From Mycolicibacterium senegalense (GTDB lineage: Bacteria; Actinomycetota; Actinomycetes; Mycobacteriales; Mycobacteriaceae), in contig NZ_CP081000.1 in assembly GCF_019645875.1 (NCBI RefSeq), positions 2,108,001 through 2,172,000 of the forward strand: DNA of 64,000 nt, written 5' to 3'. A program made the translations under genes and the position numbers. Positions 62,909 through 64,000 of the stretch are shown one piece after another. The number at the start of each line of letters is the position of its first letter. Position 1 is the stretch's first letter. Under the pieces are notes generated by a model that made no database searches, was not told where the DNA came from, and saw only the letters and a list, made by a program, of their open reading frames with translations.

Positions 62909-64000
62909 CTAGCTGACGTCGAAGGCGCGGGCGCGTAGCGAGCGCTCCACACCGGCACGTCCCTCGACCACCAGGCGGCGCAGCGCGGGCGGCACCTCGG
63001 GATCGGACAGGAACGCATCCGCCGCGTCGAGCCCGTTCTGGCTGATGTCCCACGACGGGTACAGCCCGATCACCACGGTCTGGGCGACCTCGCTGGACCG
63101 CCGCTCCCAGACTCCCGAGATCGCCGCGAAGTAGCGGGTGGTGAACGGTGCCAACAGTTCGGACTGGCCGGGTTGGACGAATCCGCCGACGATCGCGCGG
63201 GTGGTGATGTTGGCGATCGTGTCGTCCTCGATGACCTGCTCCCACGCCGCGGACTTCACCTCGTCCTGCGGCCGGGCCGCAGAGGCCGCGGCGGCGTGAC
63301 GCTTGCCGGCGGCCGTGGGGTCGCGCTCGGCCTCGGCGTCGATGAACGGCGTCTCGGGCCCGTCAGCGTCGATCTCGCCGGAGCGGGCCAGCGCGGTGAC
63401 GATCCGCCAGCGCAGATCGGTGTCGATCACCAGGCCGGGCAGGTTCACCGCGGCCGGCTCGTTGTCGAGCAGGGTCGACAGCACCGCGACGTGGTTCGGC
63501 GACAGGACCGAAGCGCACAGCGCATTGACGAACGCGAGTTGGTGATCAGAACCCGGTGCGGACGTGCCGGCCAGATCGAGCAATGCGTCACCGAACGCGG
63601 GCCAGCCGTTCTCGATCGCCCAGGCGGGATCGGCGTAGGAGCTCAGTGCGGTTTGTGCCTGCATGAGCAACCGCTGCGCGACACCGACCTCGGTCTCGGC
63701 GTGCACTCCGCTCATCACCAGGGCGACGAAGTCGCGGGCCTTCATCTCGGCTTCGCGGGTCATCTCCCAGGCCGCCGACCACGCCAGCGTGCGGGGGAGC
63801 GGATCGGCGATGTCGGCAATCCGTGACAGCACCGTCTGCAGCGACGCCGGGTCGAGCCGCAGCGAGCAGTAGGTCAGGTCGTCGTCGTTGACGAGGATCA
63901 ACTTCCCACGCGAAACACCTACCAGCGCAGGCACATCCGTGATCGGGCCCTCGACGTCCAGCTCTTCGCGGTGGACCCGGACGAGCTTGCCGGAGCCGGC
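62909..64000 (-). CDS. pepN: aminopeptidase N, C-terminal part (truncated by the window edge)
   Basis: The last 363 residues of a larger protein whose 5' part lies beyond position 64000; the frame is open to the edge (reading AGSGKLVRVHREELDVEGPI before the first in-frame GTG). The visible part is the all-helical ERAP1-like C-terminal domain of M1 aminopeptidase N: LVNDDDLTYCSLRLDP, LAWSAAWEMTREAEMKARDFV, NLPGLVIDTDLRWRIVTALAR. The zinc motif HEXXH would lie outside the window. Position beside glbO and the HNH gene matches M. tuberculosis PepN (Rv2467). Confidence 0.9.
   Translation of the reverse strand, partial: AGSGKLVRVHREELDVEGPITDVPALVGVSRGKLILVNDDDLTYCSLRLDPASLQTVLSRIADIADPLPRTLAWSAAWEMTREAEMKARDFVALVMSGVHAETEVGVAQRLLMQAQTALSSYADPAWAIENGWPAFGDALLDLAGTSAPGSDHQLAFVNALCASVLSPNHVAVLSTLLDNEPAAVNLPGLVIDTDLRWRIVTALARSGEIDADGPETPFIDAEAERDPTAAGKRHAAAASAARPQDEVKSAAWEQVIEDDTIANITTRAIVGGFVQPGQSELLAPFTTRYFAAISGVWERRSSEVAQTVVIGLYPSWDISQNGLDAADAFLSDPEVPPALRRLVVEGRAGVERSLRARAFDVS

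Noticed and set aside
62320..62916. 198-codon plus-strand open frame across the HNH gene
   Set aside because: It is antisense to an HNH domain with intact zinc cysteines and reads through the pepN terminator-like repeat.

Overview
The window is high-GC actinobacterial DNA from a mycobacterium, most likely a fast-growing Mycolicibacterium-type species. The evidence is gene content and gene order: a PPE1-like protein beside an nrp operon, sigC, ctpB, prpR-prpDBC, mycobactin acylation genes, mmpS/mmpL, and a long block (wax ester synthase/plsC/plsB2, ssb paralogue, ettA, NAD-glutamate dehydrogenase, thioesterase, aglA, glbO, HNH, pepN) that parallels the M. tuberculosis Rv2484c-Rv2467 region. 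Codon use is uniformly mycobacterial. I see no prophage, CRISPR array or rRNA. The only complete mobile element is one IS110-family insertion sequence. One tRNA gene (Arg, UCU) is present.

Region 1 (about 1.7-19.9 kb) is the most interesting part and reads as a copper-acquisition and handling island. It encodes PPE1, a five-gene isonitrile-lipopeptide (chalkophore) operon (TauD-type oxygenase, FcoT, FadD10, ACP, a single-module NRPS with terminal reductase), a stand-alone HMA metallochaperone, a PepSY membrane protein with a His-rich loop, the ECF sigma factor SigC, the P-type ATPase CtpB, a small Cys-containing membrane protein, a 36-residue metallothionein-like peptide, a CopD-CtaG fusion, a DUF5134 membrane protein with a Met/His-rich loop, and a zinc-type anti-sigma-like membrane protein. 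Six transcription units in this stretch share one promoter architecture, GGGAAC-N17-CGAC(T/C)(A/T) (five exact -35 hexamers, one CGGAAC), always with exactly 17 bp of spacer and always 35-66 bp before a start codon. As sigC is the only sigma gene here, I infer that these are SigC promoters and that the island is one regulon. Work in M. tuberculosis (from memory) links SigC, nrp and ctpB to copper starvation. The PepSY, DUF5134 and Cys-membrane-protein units look like additions to that picture.

Region 2 (19.9-24.9 kb) is the methylcitrate cycle: PrpR divergent from prpD-prpB-prpC. Region 3 (25-28 kb) holds mbtK, mbtL and mbtM behind a degenerate IdeR-type box, without mbtN or irtAB nearby. Region 4 (28-33.7 kb) holds a DHFR-family protein, an alpha/beta hydrolase and an mmpS-mmpL-tetR operon. 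Region 5 (33.8-40.2 kb) is an undescribed-looking catabolic operon (acyl-CoA ligase, class II aldolase, amidohydrolase, D-2-hydroxyacid dehydrogenase) with a GntR regulator and a divergent metallo-beta-lactamase-fold hydrolase. Two near-identical 19-bp operators link both promoters. Region 6 (40.2-41.3 kb) has a universal stress protein, the tRNA and a remnant of a PD-(D/E)XK endonuclease gene.

Region 7 (41.3-64 kb) is conserved core: glycerolipid acylation genes, a second CopD-CtaG fusion, an SSB paralogue, EttA, the large NAD-glutamate dehydrogenase operon, alpha-glucosidase, truncated haemoglobin O, two HNH proteins, DUF5130, the IS110 insertion and the 3' part of pepN, which runs off the right edge. 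Two intergenic repeat structures (57.36-57.53 kb and 62.83-62.90 kb) separate transcription units.
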